Shown here: piece after piece, positions 27,059-35,166 of the stretch | How the letters are laid out: the number at the start of each line of letters is the position of its first letter | How positions within the stretch are numbered: position 1 is the first letter of the stretch | Assembly: GCF_000305495.1 (NCBI RefSeq) | Contig: NZ_AJTN02000205.1 | Location: 1 to 64,000, forward strand | Length of the DNA: 64,000 nt | Source: Peribacillus psychrosaccharolyticus ATCC 23296 | GTDB lineage: Bacteria > Bacillota > Bacilli > Bacillales > DSM-1321 | Direction of reading: 5' to 3' | The notes under the pieces: generated by a model | Told to the model about the DNA's origin: nothing | The model's input: the letters and a program-made list of their open reading frames with translations, nothing else | Database searches by the model: none | Translations under genes and position numbers: made by a program

Positions 27059-27865
27059 TTGTGTACTAGTTTTGTTATTCACGCTGATCAAACAATAATA
27101 GGGATGAATTTTGATATTTCGCAAAGACCGATTAAATTGGCATTAATTGATGAACAGTTCATCATTTTTCAAAAGAATGAAGGTCGTTTTCTGCCTGCTT
27201 TTGGTTGTACTAAGAGTGGCATCTTTATGAATTTATTAAGCGTAGCACCTAACGAAGCAGGGATCTATCGAAGGGGAAAAAACTGTGTTCATATGATGAA
27301 ACTATTTTCCGACGTTTTAGCCGAAAAGGTTGAACTATCCAATCTTCAGAAGTATTTAGATGAAACTAAAATCGTGAATGTTCCTAATTATAGTGTGCAT
27401 AGTATGATTACGGGAAAAAAGAAAACTTTTATTGTTGAACCTGGCAGACCTCTTATTGAGCGAACAAAGAAAGTAGCTGTCTTGACCAACTTCACTTTTT
27501 CAACTTTACTCGATGCAGACTATAAAAATGTAAAAGGGACAGGGAGTGAACGTTATAAAAGAGCCTATGAAGAAATCAGTAAAAATGAAGATTCCTTTAG
27601 TCTGGAATCAGGATTTAAGGTTCTTCAACAGACTGCTCAATATCAAGGAGATTTCCCTACCCAGCTTTCGATCATTTACATCCCTGATGAAGAAACCGTA
27701 TATTTCACGGTGAGACGTGATTTCAAAAAAGTGTTTTCTTTTTCCTTCCTTACAAAACAAATAGAAGGTAAGAGTGGATTCCAGACAGATCATGTTTTTA
27801 AGCTTTCAAAACAAGGTGTTTTACTTTCTGAGCTTGAGCAGCAGAACGGAGTTAGCACGACATAA
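27059..27865 (+). CDS. Ntn-type hydrolase, choloylglycine/acyltransferase-like
   Basis: A 268-residue N-terminal nucleophile hydrolase of the linear-amide (choloylglycine hydrolase/penicillin V acylase/IAT) clan. Reading from TTG 27059 gives Met-Cys-Thr-Ser-Phe, so removal of Met exposes Cys2 as the catalytic nucleophile, followed by the typical TIIGMNFDI strand. Upstream in-frame codons would bury the Cys and are rejected. GAAGGGAG precedes the TTG. The NNxxFS-like later element (LTNFTFSTL) and the loss of bile-acid specific residues make substrate assignment impossible. Homologous Bacillus proteins are often named linear amide C-N hydrolases. Confidence 0.75.
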   Translation: MCTSFVIHADQTIIGMNFDISQRPIKLALIDEQFIIFQKNEGRFLPAFGCTKSGIFMNLLSVAPNEAGIYRRGKNCVHMMKLFSDVLAEKVELSNLQKYLDETKIVNVPNYSVHSMITGKKKTFIVEPGRPLIERTKKVAVLTNFTFSTLLDADYKNVKGTGSERYKRAYEEISKNEDSFSLESGFKVLQQTAQYQGDFPTQLSIIYIPDEETVYFTVRRDFKKVFSFSFLTKQIEGKSGFQTDHVFKLSKQGVLLSELEQQNGVSTT

Positions 27866-27960
27866 AAAAGAAATAGCAGGGAAGTTGGTTTTGGGGTGAA
27901 AAGGTATGCTATACTAAAGGGAACCTTTTACCGCGTTTTTACTTTACTTGTACCAGGTCA

Positions 27961-27990
27961 CCTTGTTCATTTATGAACAGGGTTTTTTTT
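27961..27990 (+). terminator. Terminator of Ntn hydrolase transcript
   Basis: CCTTGTTCA (27961-27969) pairs with TGAACAGGG (27974-27982) around a short loop, followed by eight T. Confidence 0.75.
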
Positions 27991-28002
27991 ATGTATACAA
28001 AA

Positions 28003-28031
28003 AGACAGATCCTGTATAACAGGATCTGTCT
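28003..28031 (-). terminator. Terminator of cspC
   Basis: AGACAGATCCTG (28003-28014) pairs perfectly with CAGGATCTGTCT (28020-28031). On the minus strand the stem is followed by TTTTTG, so it serves cspC. Confidence 0.88.
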
Positions 28032-28048
28032 GGGATTAAAAGGTTTAA

Positions 28049-28249
28049 TTAAGCTTTTTGAACGTTAGTTGCTTGGGGTCCACGTTGACCTTGTTCAACT
28101 TCAAACGTTACTTCTTGACCTTCGTCTAAAGACTTGAAGCCTTCGCTTTGGATAGCTGAGAAATGTACGAATACATCGTCTCCGTTTTCGCGTTCGATGA
28201 AGCCGAATCCTTTTTCTGCGTTAAACCATTTTACTTTACCTTGTTCCAT
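28049..28249 (-). CDS. cspC: Cold shock protein CspC
   Basis: A 66-residue CspA-family OB-fold protein acting as an RNA chaperone. RNP1 (KGFGFIE) and RNP2 (VFVHFSAI) are intact. [20 protein letters not shown] and the QKA end match Bacillus CspC closely, rather than CspB or CspD. AGGAGGCAA precedes the ATG on the minus strand. A gene-free leader of about 230 bases lies upstream, as is usual for cold-shock genes with a long 5' UTR. Confidence 0.93.
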   Translation of the reverse strand: MEQGKVKWFNAEKGFGFIERENGDDVFVHFSAIQSEGFKSLDEGQEVTFEVEQGQRGPQATNVQKA

Positions 28250-28479
28250 TTTTGTTGCCTCCTAGTGTGTTACCACACATGTTTTAACTATTCTTGCTCA
28301 AAGTAACCAATGATACAAAAAGCTTTAACTTTTAGAATACTAGTACTGAACAAAAATAATTCTTCTTTACTATAACAGGTTTTAATAGGAATGGCAAACA
28401 AAAGGTGGATAGATTGTTAATAGACTTTGAAGAATAAAAAACTGCATTTTATCTTATTTTCAAGAAAAAGAGAGAGTAT
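28250..28479 (-). promoter_or_regulatory. cspC upstream leader
   Basis: This 230-base gene-free stretch is A/T rich. By analogy with other csp genes it probably contains the promoter and a structured 5' UTR. I could not fix the promoter. Confidence 0.35.
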
Positions 28480-29205
28480 TTAATAATTTCGCTCAATGAC
28501 AAAGTGAGCACGATCACCTCTAAATATAGTCTTGGAATATTCAATCTCCAATCCATCCTCCGTATAGGTGTGTGTCTCTAATAAGAAACATGGGGAACCA
28601 GCAGGAATGTCTAGTTTCTCTGAAATTACCTCATCAGCAAGGGTGAGCTCTAAATGTTCAACCGTATGTTTTACTTTCAGATTGAATTGTGATTCAAGCA
28701 CCTTGAATAACGATTTTTCACAGGCTTCAATATTTAGACCAGGTGTTTTATACCAAGGAAGGTAGGCGATTTCATATTGTAGCGGTATCTCATTGACGTA
28801 ACGAATTCGTTCGAGCTTATTAACGGGATCTCCGATGTTTTGTCCTAAGAGGTTGGCAAGAAATGAGTTCGCTTCGATAACATTCAAGCTAAGCACTTTA
28901 ATGGAGGGGTTTTTCCCTTGCATCGTAATTTGTTCGGAAAATTGTTCTACCGTGCTGGTTAGGAATTGTCTTACTTTATTTTCTGAAACAAAGGTCCCTC
29001 TCCCTTGGACACGATAAATATACCCTTCCACAGTTAATTGCTGCAAAGCCGTTCGAACAGTGGTTCTACTGACTTTATACGTTTCGCAAAATTCTGCTTC
29101 AGTCGGTAATTTGGTATTGGGTTGGTAGTCGCCATTTTTAATTAAATCAATAATAGAATCCTTAATAATGGAGTGTAAAGCACCATCTTTATTCACGGTC
29201 TCCAA
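28480..29205 (-). CDS. GntR/UTRA family repressor of the chb operon
   Basis: A 241-residue HutC-type GntR regulator. The winged helix (NTKLPTEAEFCETYKVSRTTVRTALQQL, then YRVQGRGTFV) occupies residues 1-75 and the UTRA effector domain the rest (DPVNKLERIRYVNEIPLQYEIAYLP, then FLLETHTYTEDGLEIEYSKTIFRGDRAHF). UTRA domains of this type bind phosphorylated sugars. It diverges from the PTS operon, whose promoter carries two palindromes; a sugar-phosphate-released repressor is the likely mode. The start is TTG 29205 with AGGAGG eight bases upstream. Confidence 0.9.
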   Translation of the reverse strand: METVNKDGALHSIIKDSIIDLIKNGDYQPNTKLPTEAEFCETYKVSRTTVRTALQQLTVEGYIYRVQGRGTFVSENKVRQFLTSTVEQFSEQITMQGKNPSIKVLSLNVIEANSFLANLLGQNIGDPVNKLERIRYVNEIPLQYEIAYLPWYKTPGLNIEACEKSLFKVLESQFNLKVKHTVEHLELTLADEVISEKLDIPAGSPCFLLETHTYTEDGLEIEYSKTIFRGDRAHFVIERNY

Positions 29206-29277
29206 AGTATTTTCCTCCTAAACTTACGTTACTTATAGATTATCTTGGTTAGAAAAAATAATCAACTTATAATCAAA

Positions 29278-29293
29278 ATTTGTTATAACAAAT
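29278..29293. promoter_or_regulatory. Palindromic operator 1 for the GntR/UTRA regulator
   Basis: ATTTGTTATAACAAAT is a perfect 16-bp palindrome in the divergent promoter region, just upstream of the predicted -35 of the PTS operon. Confidence 0.65.
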
Positions 29294-29304
29294 AAATATA
29301 TGTA

Positions 29305-29333
29305 TTGATATTTTAGGTATTTGTAATTACAAT
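29305..29333 (+). promoter_or_regulatory. Promoter of the chb operon with operator 2
   Basis: TTGATA (29305-29310), a 17-base spacer and TACAAT (29328-29333) form a good sigma-A promoter. TTGTAATTACAA (29321-29332), a perfect 12-bp palindrome, overlaps the -10. Its centre is 41 bases, close to four helical turns, from the centre of operator 1. Confidence 0.65.
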
Positions 29334-29408
29334 GTAGATAACAAAAGCAAGAAAAAGTTTTCTGGTTAAAATTTTGAAAATTAAAACAGTTAGAAGGGGG
29401 AAGTAAAG

Positions 29409-29717
29409 ATGAATATCTTATTATGTTGTTCAGCAGGGATGTCTACTAGTTTGTTAGTAACTAAAATGGAAAAAAGTGCACAGGAACAAGGAATCGATTG
29501 TACGATTTGGGCTGTTGGTTCTTCAGAAGTCAATAAAGAAATGGAGAAAGCAAACGTAATTTTATTAGGCCCACAGGTCCGATATTTATTATCGAAATTA
29601 GAGAAGTCAGGAAAAGAAAAGGGCATACCTGTAGCAACAATCAATCCCATGTTTTATGGTCTATGCAATGGTGAAGAAGTGCTAAAACAAGCCATTACGC
29701 TGATTAAAGGAGAATAA
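29409..29717 (+). CDS. chbB: PTS beta-glucoside/chitobiose-type EIIB
   Basis: A 102-residue cytoplasmic EIIB of the lactose/cellobiose/chitobiose PTS family. The phosphorylated cysteine is Cys7 in the loop [11 protein letters not shown]. The rest ([11 protein letters not shown]) matches ChbB/LicB. It passes phosphate from EIIA to the sugar carried by EIIC. GGGGGAAG precedes the ATG. First gene of the operon. Confidence 0.92.
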   Translation: MNILLCCSAGMSTSLLVTKMEKSAQEQGIDCTIWAVGSSEVNKEMEKANVILLGPQVRYLLSKLEKSGKEKGIPVATINPMFYGLCNGEEVLKQAITLIKGE

Positions 29718-29721
29718 GGAT

Positions 29722-31071
29722 ATGATGACTTTTATCGAAAGATTTATTATGCCCATTGCTGTGAAGGTAGGCAATAACCGTCATCTACTAGCAATTCGTG
29801 ATGCATTGATTGGAATGATAGCGATTACAATGGTAGGTTCCTTCGCTGTTTTATTTAATAATCTAGGCCAGGTAATCAAGCCCTATGGCAGGATGATGGA
29901 ATATATTTTCGGACCGGCATGGACAACACTTGGCGGTGATATATGGTTTGGAACGTTTGCCTTTATGACGGTCTTCGCTGTATTTGGTATTTCATATAAA
30001 CTAGCAAGATCATACGATGATGACGGATTTGAAGCGATGCTCGTCGCTGCAGCCTGTTTCTTCTTGCTTTTACCGCAAGTCGGCAACGTAACGCTAACTG
30101 TCAATGAAGAGACGGTTTCAGGCGGTGCCTGGGGCTTCGTAAGTGTGAATTACTTTAATGCAACGGCTCTATTTACGGGAATCATTGTTGCACTTGTTGC
30201 AACCGAGATATTTGTGAGACTTGCAAGAGTTAAGTTCTTAGTCATCCGACTGCCTGATGGTGTACCTCCAGCAGTAGCCCGTTCATTTGCTAAGCTTATT
30301 CCGGGAATGGCAACGATTTTCATTGCCGGAGTTTTCGGTCTGCTTTTCCGCAAAGTGACGGACGGACAGATATTAAATGACTGGCTCGGTAAAGTCATTG
30401 TTTCACCATTACAAAGTGCTGTGGATTCCCTTCCATTTGCGATTTTACTAGTCTTCCTAGTTCACTTGTTATGGATGATCGGCCTTCATGGTCCAAATAT
30501 TCTTGGCGGAATAACAACACCGTTATTTGAAAGCTCAGGCGTAACCAATATTGATTTGTACGCTAAAGGTGTAACAGACATGAGTGAATATGGTGTCCTT
30601 GCTGGATCATTCCTTGATGCTTTCGTTTATCTAGGGGGATCAGGCGCTACACTAGGTCTGATTATTGCGATGATTATTGCTGGACGAAAACGGTATAAAC
30701 AAATGATTGCACTTGGCGGAGCACCAGGAATATTTCAGATTAATGAACCCATTCTTTTTGGTCTGCCGATCGTCCTTAATCCAATTTGGTTCATTCCCTT
30801 TGTGTTAGGACCTGTGATTACAACGGTTATTTCTTATTTAGCGGTAAGTTCTGGAATTGTTTTTCCTATCGTTGCTAAAATTCCTTGGGTTACGCCGCCG
30901 ATTATTGGCGGGTATTTAGCAACAGGAGGGCATGCATCGGGTGCTATATTAGCCGGAATTAATTTGATCATTTCTACCCTAATCTATTTACCATTCGTTT
31001 ATGCACAGGTGAGAATCGATTCAAAAAATAAACCAGAGCTTACAAAGGATACAGACACGTTAAGCCTCTAG
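29722..31071 (+). CDS. chbC: PTS chitobiose/cellobiose-type EIIC permease
   Basis: A 449-residue membrane permease of the Lac/ChbC family with about ten hydrophobic segments. Marks include the N-terminal GNNRHLLAIRDALIGMI, the conserved LHGPNILGGI and the sugar-binding loop with INEPILFGLPIVLNP. It transports a beta-linked disaccharide with phosphorylation through EIIB. ATG 29722 is four bases after the chbB stop, so translation is coupled. Confidence 0.93.
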   Translation: MMTFIERFIMPIAVKVGNNRHLLAIRDALIGMIAITMVGSFAVLFNNLGQVIKPYGRMMEYIFGPAWTTLGGDIWFGTFAFMTVFAVFGISYKLARSYDDDGFEAMLVAAACFFLLLPQVGNVTLTVNEETVSGGAWGFVSVNYFNATALFTGIIVALVATEIFVRLARVKFLVIRLPDGVPPAVARSFAKLIPGMATIFIAGVFGLLFRKVTDGQILNDWLGKVIVSPLQSAVDSLPFAILLVFLVHLLWMIGLHGPNILGGITTPLFESSGVTNIDLYAKGVTDMSEYGVLAGSFLDAFVYLGGSGATLGLIIAMIIAGRKRYKQMIALGGAPGIFQINEPILFGLPIVLNPIWFIPFVLGPVITTVISYLAVSSGIVFPIVAKIPWVTPPIIGGYLATGGHASGAILAGINLIISTLIYLPFVYAQVRIDSKNKPELTKDTDTLSL

Positions 31072-31086
31072 AAAGTAGTGAGGACA

Positions 31087-31407
31087 ATGGAAAAAGAAGA
31101 GTTATACCAGCTATCCTTTCAACTGATTTTGTATAGTGGAAATGCCAGAAGTCTGGCAATGGAAGCCTTGCAGGAGGCAAAGGAAAAGGATTTTGCTGCT
31201 GCAAGATTGAAAATTACTGAATCAGAATCAGAATTACTGAAGGCCCATAAATTTCAAACACAGCTCATTCAGGCAGAAGCAGGCGGGGACAAGTTTGATA
31301 TTCCCATTATCCTTGTTCATGCTCAGGATCACTTAATGACAGCCATGACGGTGAAAGATCTGGCAAGTGAAATGATAGATTTACGACAAGAGATCAGTGG
31401 AAAGTGA
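31087..31407 (+). CDS. chbA: PTS chitobiose/cellobiose-type EIIA
   Basis: A 106-residue trimeric all-helical EIIA. The phosphorylated residue is His78 in LVHAQDHLMTAM; the typical SGNARSLAMEAL occurs in helix 1. Either GTG 31078 or ATG 31087 could start it; ATG fits the GTGAGG site and the family N-terminus better. The gene order B-C-A matches the Escherichia coli chb operon. Confidence 0.92.
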   Translation: MEKEELYQLSFQLILYSGNARSLAMEALQEAKEKDFAAARLKITESESELLKAHKFQTQLIQAEAGGDKFDIPIILVHAQDHLMTAMTVKDLASEMIDLRQEISGK

Positions 31408-31417
31408 GGACAATAGA

Positions 31418-32752
31418 ATGAGCAGAGGCTTAAAGATTGTTACAATAGGCGGAGGATCCAGCTACACACCTGAACTAATAGAAGGTTTTATTAATTACTA
31501 TAGTGAACTTCCAGTACGTGAAATTTGGCTTGTTGATATTGAAGCTGGTAAGCAGAAGCTTGAAATTGTCGGAAACCTAGCAAGAAGAATGATAGAAAAA
31601 GCCGGCTTACCTATTGAAATTCACCTAACGCTCGACCGTAAGAAAGCGCTCGAAGGAGCTGACTATGTCACGACTCAATTAAGAGTTGGGCAGTTGGCAG
31701 CACGGGCACTAGATGAGAAAATCCCTTTAAAACATGGGGTTATCGGCCAAGAGACGAATGGACCTGGTGGACTGTTCAAGGCATTCAGAACGATTCCAGT
31801 TATATTGGAGATTGCCCGTGAAATGGAGAAAGTTTGTCCAGATGCATGGCTGATTAACTTTACCAATCCTGCTGGGATGGTGACAGAAGCTGTGCTTCGT
31901 CACACCAGCATTAAAGTAATCGGTTTATGCAATGTACCGATTGGAATGGAACGCGGTGTCGCTGACTTAATGAAGGTTGATCCATCTAGAGTCCGCATCG
32001 ACTTTGCTGGATTAAATCATATGGTCTACGGTTTGGATGTATTCGTGGATGGTGTAAGTGTAAAGGATCAAGTGATTGAAAGGATTACAGATCCAGAAAA
32101 AGCGATTACGATGAAAAATATTCACGCGATGGGATGGGAGCCGGAATTCCTTCGTGCGCTCAATTTATTTCCTTGTCCTTATCATAATTATTACTACAAA
32201 ACAGGGGATGTGTTAGCTCAAGAGCTGAAAGACGCCGAAAAAGGAGAAACACGTGCCGAAGTTGTACAAAGATTAGAAGAAGGATTATTTGAGCTTTATC
32301 AGAATGAGGAATTGGCAACGAAGCCTCCGCAGCTTGAGGAGCGCGGGGGAGCTTATTACAGTGAAGCGGCAGTAAGATTAATTTACTCAATCTATACCGA
32401 TAAACGTGATATCCAAGCAGTCAATACCATTAACCATGGAGCAATCGAAGGAATACCCTATGGCTCTGCTGTTGAAGTGAGTTGTGTCATTACTAAGGAT
32501 GGGCCGAAGCCAATCAACGTTGGCAAGCTGCCGATTGCTGTCCGTGGGTTAATTCAACAAATTAAATCATTTGAACGAGTAGCAATTGACGCGGCAATCT
32601 CAGGAGATTACGATAATGCTCTGCTTGCGATGACGATTAACCCGTTGGTCCCAAGTGACCGTGTTGCAAAACTGATTTTGGACGAAATGCTTGAGGCACA
32701 TAAGTCATTTTTACCACAGTTTTTTGATAAAAAAGAGGAGAGTCTATCATGA
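31418..32752 (+). CDS. chbF: 6-phospho-beta-glucosidase, glycoside hydrolase family 4
   Basis: A 444-residue NAD- and divalent-metal-dependent GH4 enzyme that cleaves the 6-phosphorylated disaccharide imported by the PTS. The NAD-binding motif GGGSSYTPELIEG is at the N-terminus. The metal-binding Cys171 lies in GLCNVPIGM, with the catalytic His in AGLNHMVYG and the NFTNPAGMVTEAV segment. GTGAGG before ATG 31418 decides the start over upstream GTG 31397. It could equally be called licH or celF; chbF is used because chbG follows. Confidence 0.92.
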   Translation: MSRGLKIVTIGGGSSYTPELIEGFINYYSELPVREIWLVDIEAGKQKLEIVGNLARRMIEKAGLPIEIHLTLDRKKALEGADYVTTQLRVGQLAARALDEKIPLKHGVIGQETNGPGGLFKAFRTIPVILEIAREMEKVCPDAWLINFTNPAGMVTEAVLRHTSIKVIGLCNVPIGMERGVADLMKVDPSRVRIDFAGLNHMVYGLDVFVDGVSVKDQVIERITDPEKAITMKNIHAMGWEPEFLRALNLFPCPYHNYYYKTGDVLAQELKDAEKGETRAEVVQRLEEGLFELYQNEELATKPPQLEERGGAYYSEAAVRLIYSIYTDKRDIQAVNTINHGAIEGIPYGSAVEVSCVITKDGPKPINVGKLPIAVRGLIQQIKSFERVAIDAAISGDYDNALLAMTINPLVPSDRVAKLILDEMLEAHKSFLPQFFDKKEESLS

Positions 32753-33459
32753 TTGACCTACTTGTTAATGCTGATGATTTCGGCTTCAGCCGTGGTGTTA
32801 ACCATGGAATCATAGACTGTCATAAATATGGAATCGTCAATTCAACGACCATTATGATGAATGCCGCAGCGACCCAGCATGCTATTGAACTAGCTAAAAA
32901 TACGCCTACACTTAAGGTTGGCATTCACCTGGTTCTGACATGGGGGAAACCACTATTATCTGATGTACCAAGCATGGTTGATGAGGACGGATTCTTTAAA
33001 AAACAATCGATACTCATAGAGAACCCAACAGAGATCTCTCTTCACGAATTAGAAAGAGAATGGTCGGCGCAAATTGATTTGCTGCTAGCAACTGGACTTG
33101 TACCGACACATTTGGATAGTCATCATCACGTTCATGGAATAAAAGCATTATATCCAATCGTGAAAAAGCTCTCGGACTACTATCACTTACCTGTTCGGAA
33201 GGCTGCAGCTCACTTTGAAGACATTGAAACAGTATCAGATATCTTCATGGATGATTTTTACGGAGAAGGGGTAGTAGCCGATTATTTTGACAATCTCAAC
33301 TCTTCAAAAATGGATGGAAAAAGCCTGGAGATCATGACACATCCTGCCTATTTAGATACCGTTTTATTAGAAGGGACCTCTTATACTACTGCACGATTAC
33401 GAGAAATGGATATATTAATAAATACACAACTACCAAGGGACTATATACTTCGGAAATAA
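32749..33459 (+). CDS. chbG: Carbohydrate deacetylase ChbG/YdjC family
   Basis: A 236-residue YdjC-fold deacetylase. Metal ligands are in LLVNADDFGFS (Asp) and in HLDSHHHVHG (His cluster). In E. coli ChbG removes one acetyl group from phosphorylated chitobiose so that the GH4 enzyme and regulator can recognise it. Its presence here therefore points to N,N'-diacetylchitobiose as substrate rather than cellobiose alone. It overlaps the GH4 gene by four bases and ends the operon. Confidence 0.9.
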   Translation: MIDLLVNADDFGFSRGVNHGIIDCHKYGIVNSTTIMMNAAATQHAIELAKNTPTLKVGIHLVLTWGKPLLSDVPSMVDEDGFFKKQSILIENPTEISLHELEREWSAQIDLLLATGLVPTHLDSHHHVHGIKALYPIVKKLSDYYHLPVRKAAAHFEDIETVSDIFMDDFYGEGVVADYFDNLNSSKMDGKSLEIMTHPAYLDTVLLEGTSYTTARLREMDILINTQLPRDYILRK

Positions 33460-33462
33460 GAG

Positions 33463-33500
33463 ATAGGGACGAATCCGCAGCCGGATTCGTCCCTATTTTA
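33463..33500 (+). terminator. Terminator of the chb operon
   Basis: ATAGGGACGAATCCG (33463-33477) pairs perfectly with CGGATTCGTCCCTAT (33482-33496), a 15-bp stem with a four-base loop, followed by a T-rich tract. Confidence 0.92.
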
Positions 33501-33622
33501 TTTGAATAGATCCTATTCAGATCCTATTCCATCCTGCGTGTCAGGACTAGTTTTTTGGTATATCCCACCTTAGATCTCCGTACGTCTAAAAAAGCGAGTC
33601 ATTGTAAATGGATAGATACGGT

Positions 33623-33723
33623 AGGGGGTATTGTAGGTTTGAAATGTAGGCCCAGACGGGATTATGCCAATCGCAGACGGGAATACCACATTTTCCAGCA
33701 CCTAATCTATCAAAATCCCCCAC
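33623..33723. repeat. Dispersed 21-nt-period element, copy 1 (two units)
   Basis: The copy begins AGGGGGTATT and ends ATCAAAATCCCCCAC, so its tips are roughly inverted (GGGGGTATT against AAAATCCCCC). It holds two AGACGGGA units at 33654 and 33675, exactly 21 bases apart, then TTTTCCAGCACC. The same landmarks in the same order occur at 39471-39636. It is intergenic; a frame running through it on the plus strand has no ribosome binding site and is not a gene. Confidence 0.8.
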
Positions 33724-33738
33724 ATTTCCATACGAGCC

Positions 33739-34194
33739 TCATCTATGTCCATCTTTACGTGCTTGAATGTAACCGTAATATGCACAAGTTCCATTTTCCG
33801 ATAAATCTTTCACTTCGAATCCGCAAGTCTCGTAGAATTTGAAATTATTAGCCGAAGTGTGAGCAAACCAATCACCGTGCGGAAGCTTTTGAAGACATAC
33901 CTCTACAAGTTTTTTACCTATTCCTTTTCCACGATAATCTGATAAAACAACCAAATCCATTATATTAGCAGCCATTATTTTGTCTGAGATAACCCTTACC
34001 ATTCCTATCATTTTGTCATTATCCCAAACAGTAAATGCCCAAGTAGAGTTATTGAATAGTAAAGAAAACTTTTCTTTCTGCCAGGAAGGAGTATTTCTTG
34101 CCCAGCCAGCATCCTCAAAGAGAGCTTCAACATAGTCAGCGGGTACTCCCTCAGTGCCTTCCCTAATTACTAATCCATTAAAATATTGATACAT
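33739..34194 (-). CDS. GNAT family N-acetyltransferase
   Basis: A 151-residue acetyltransferase. The acetyl-CoA loop is DYRGKGIGKKLVEVC, after the strand NIMDLVVLSD. The C-terminal ANNFKFYETCGFEVKD is the usual late helix and strand. The acceptor is unknown. AAAGGGGGAAA precedes the ATG on the minus strand. The 3' end abuts copy 1 of the repeat element. Confidence 0.85.
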   Translation of the reverse strand: MYQYFNGLVIREGTEGVPADYVEALFEDAGWARNTPSWQKEKFSLLFNNSTWAFTVWDNDKMIGMVRVISDKIMAANIMDLVVLSDYRGKGIGKKLVEVCLQKLPHGDWFAHTSANNFKFYETCGFEVKDLSENGTCAYYGYIQARKDGHR

Positions 34195-34309
34195 ATATAT
34201 TTCCCCCTTTTTCCATTACCTGTTCTATAGATGAATTAGCTTATGTGAAAATAATACCATAATTTAGTAAAAACTATCTCCTTAACAATTTTTCCACTTC
34301 GTATGTAGG

Positions 34310-34344
34310 AATCGCAGACAGAATAAATCTATCAAAATATCCCA
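34310..34344. repeat. Dispersed element, copy 3 (truncated remnant)
   Basis: AATCGCAGACAGAATA followed directly by AATCTATCAAAATATCCCA matches copy 1 on both sides of a deletion that removed the TTTTCCAGCACC block. It lies in the promoter region of the response regulator gene. Confidence 0.6.
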
Positions 34345-34418
34345 AAAAAGTTTGTGATCTTCCATTAAGTGCAAGTGAAGTCGCTGTTGATAGATTCCAT
34401 GCCCTCGTTTAGAATGAA

Positions 34419-34437
34419 GGAAAATGTATAATTTTCC
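34419..34437. promoter_or_regulatory. Palindrome over a TATAAT before the two-component genes
   Basis: GGAAAATGTATAATTTTCC is a 7-5-7 perfect palindrome containing TATAAT (34427-34432), 34 bases before the response regulator start. A regulator bound here would cover the promoter. Confidence 0.5.
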
Positions 34438-34470
34438 GATAATCAAATGTGGAATTTGGGTGAGTGATAA

Positions 34471-35166
34471 ATGAAGATTTTGTTAGTTGAAGATGATAAA
34501 ACGATAGCTTCGGGAATTGAGTATGCCTTGCAGCAAGAATCTTTTTCTACTGTTCTTTGTTATGACATTGAATCAGCAAAGGAAATAATAACGGGACAAG
34601 TAGATCAGTTGGGTCTGTGTTTATTTGATATCTCTTTGCCAGATGGTAACGGCTATGACTTATGTAAATTGGTGAAAGAGCGTAGTGATATTCCCGTGAT
34701 TTTCTTAACAGCGATTGATGATGAGGTAAATGTGGTCATGGGTCTTGATATGGGTGCTGATGATTATATTACTAAACCTTTTCGTATTCGAGAGCTTTTG
34801 TCACGGATAAAATCCGTTTTAAGACGATACCATAAACAACCAGCAGCAAATAATGTAATTAACATAGGAAACGTGCGGATTAATACATTGTCAGGAAAAG
34901 TACATAAAAATGATGATGAAGTTTTATTGACGGCATTAGAGTATCGTTTATTGCTTGTCTTTGCTAATCATCTTGGTCAGATTCTCTCAAGAAATCAGTT
35001 GTTGGAACAGATTTGGGATGTGGCAGGTGACTTCGTTAACGATAATACATTAACCGTTTATATAAAAAGATTACGAGAGAAACTAGAAGATAATCCACAA
35101 AATCCAACTATGATTATAACCGTTCGCGGATTGGGCTATAAGGTAGGTGAACAACATGTTACGTAA
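34471..35166 (+). CDS. OmpR/PhoB-type response regulator
   Basis: A 231-residue response regulator. The receiver has the acidic pair ED (residues 8-9), phospho-acceptor Asp53 in LFDISLPDGNGYDL, T in FLTAIDD and K in YITKPF. The DNA-binding winged helix (SGKVHKNDDEVLLTALEYRLL, then RGLGYKVGE) is complete. It is paired with the overlapping histidine kinase and followed by an ABC transporter, the common Bacillus layout for peptide-antibiotic sensing and resistance. Likely targets are the direct repeats before the ABC genes. Confidence 0.92.
   Translation: MKILLVEDDKTIASGIEYALQQESFSTVLCYDIESAKEIITGQVDQLGLCLFDISLPDGNGYDLCKLVKERSDIPVIFLTAIDDEVNVVMGLDMGADDYITKPFRIRELLSRIKSVLRRYHKQPAANNVINIGNVRINTLSGKVHKNDDEVLLTALEYRLLLVFANHLGQILSRNQLLEQIWDVAGDFVNDNTLTVYIKRLREKLEDNPQNPTMIITVRGLGYKVGEQHVT

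Noticed and set aside
33555-33842. Plus-strand open frame of 95 codons
   Set aside because: It runs through repeat copy 1 and the end of an opposing acetyltransferase gene, has no ribosome binding site and no protein-like composition.
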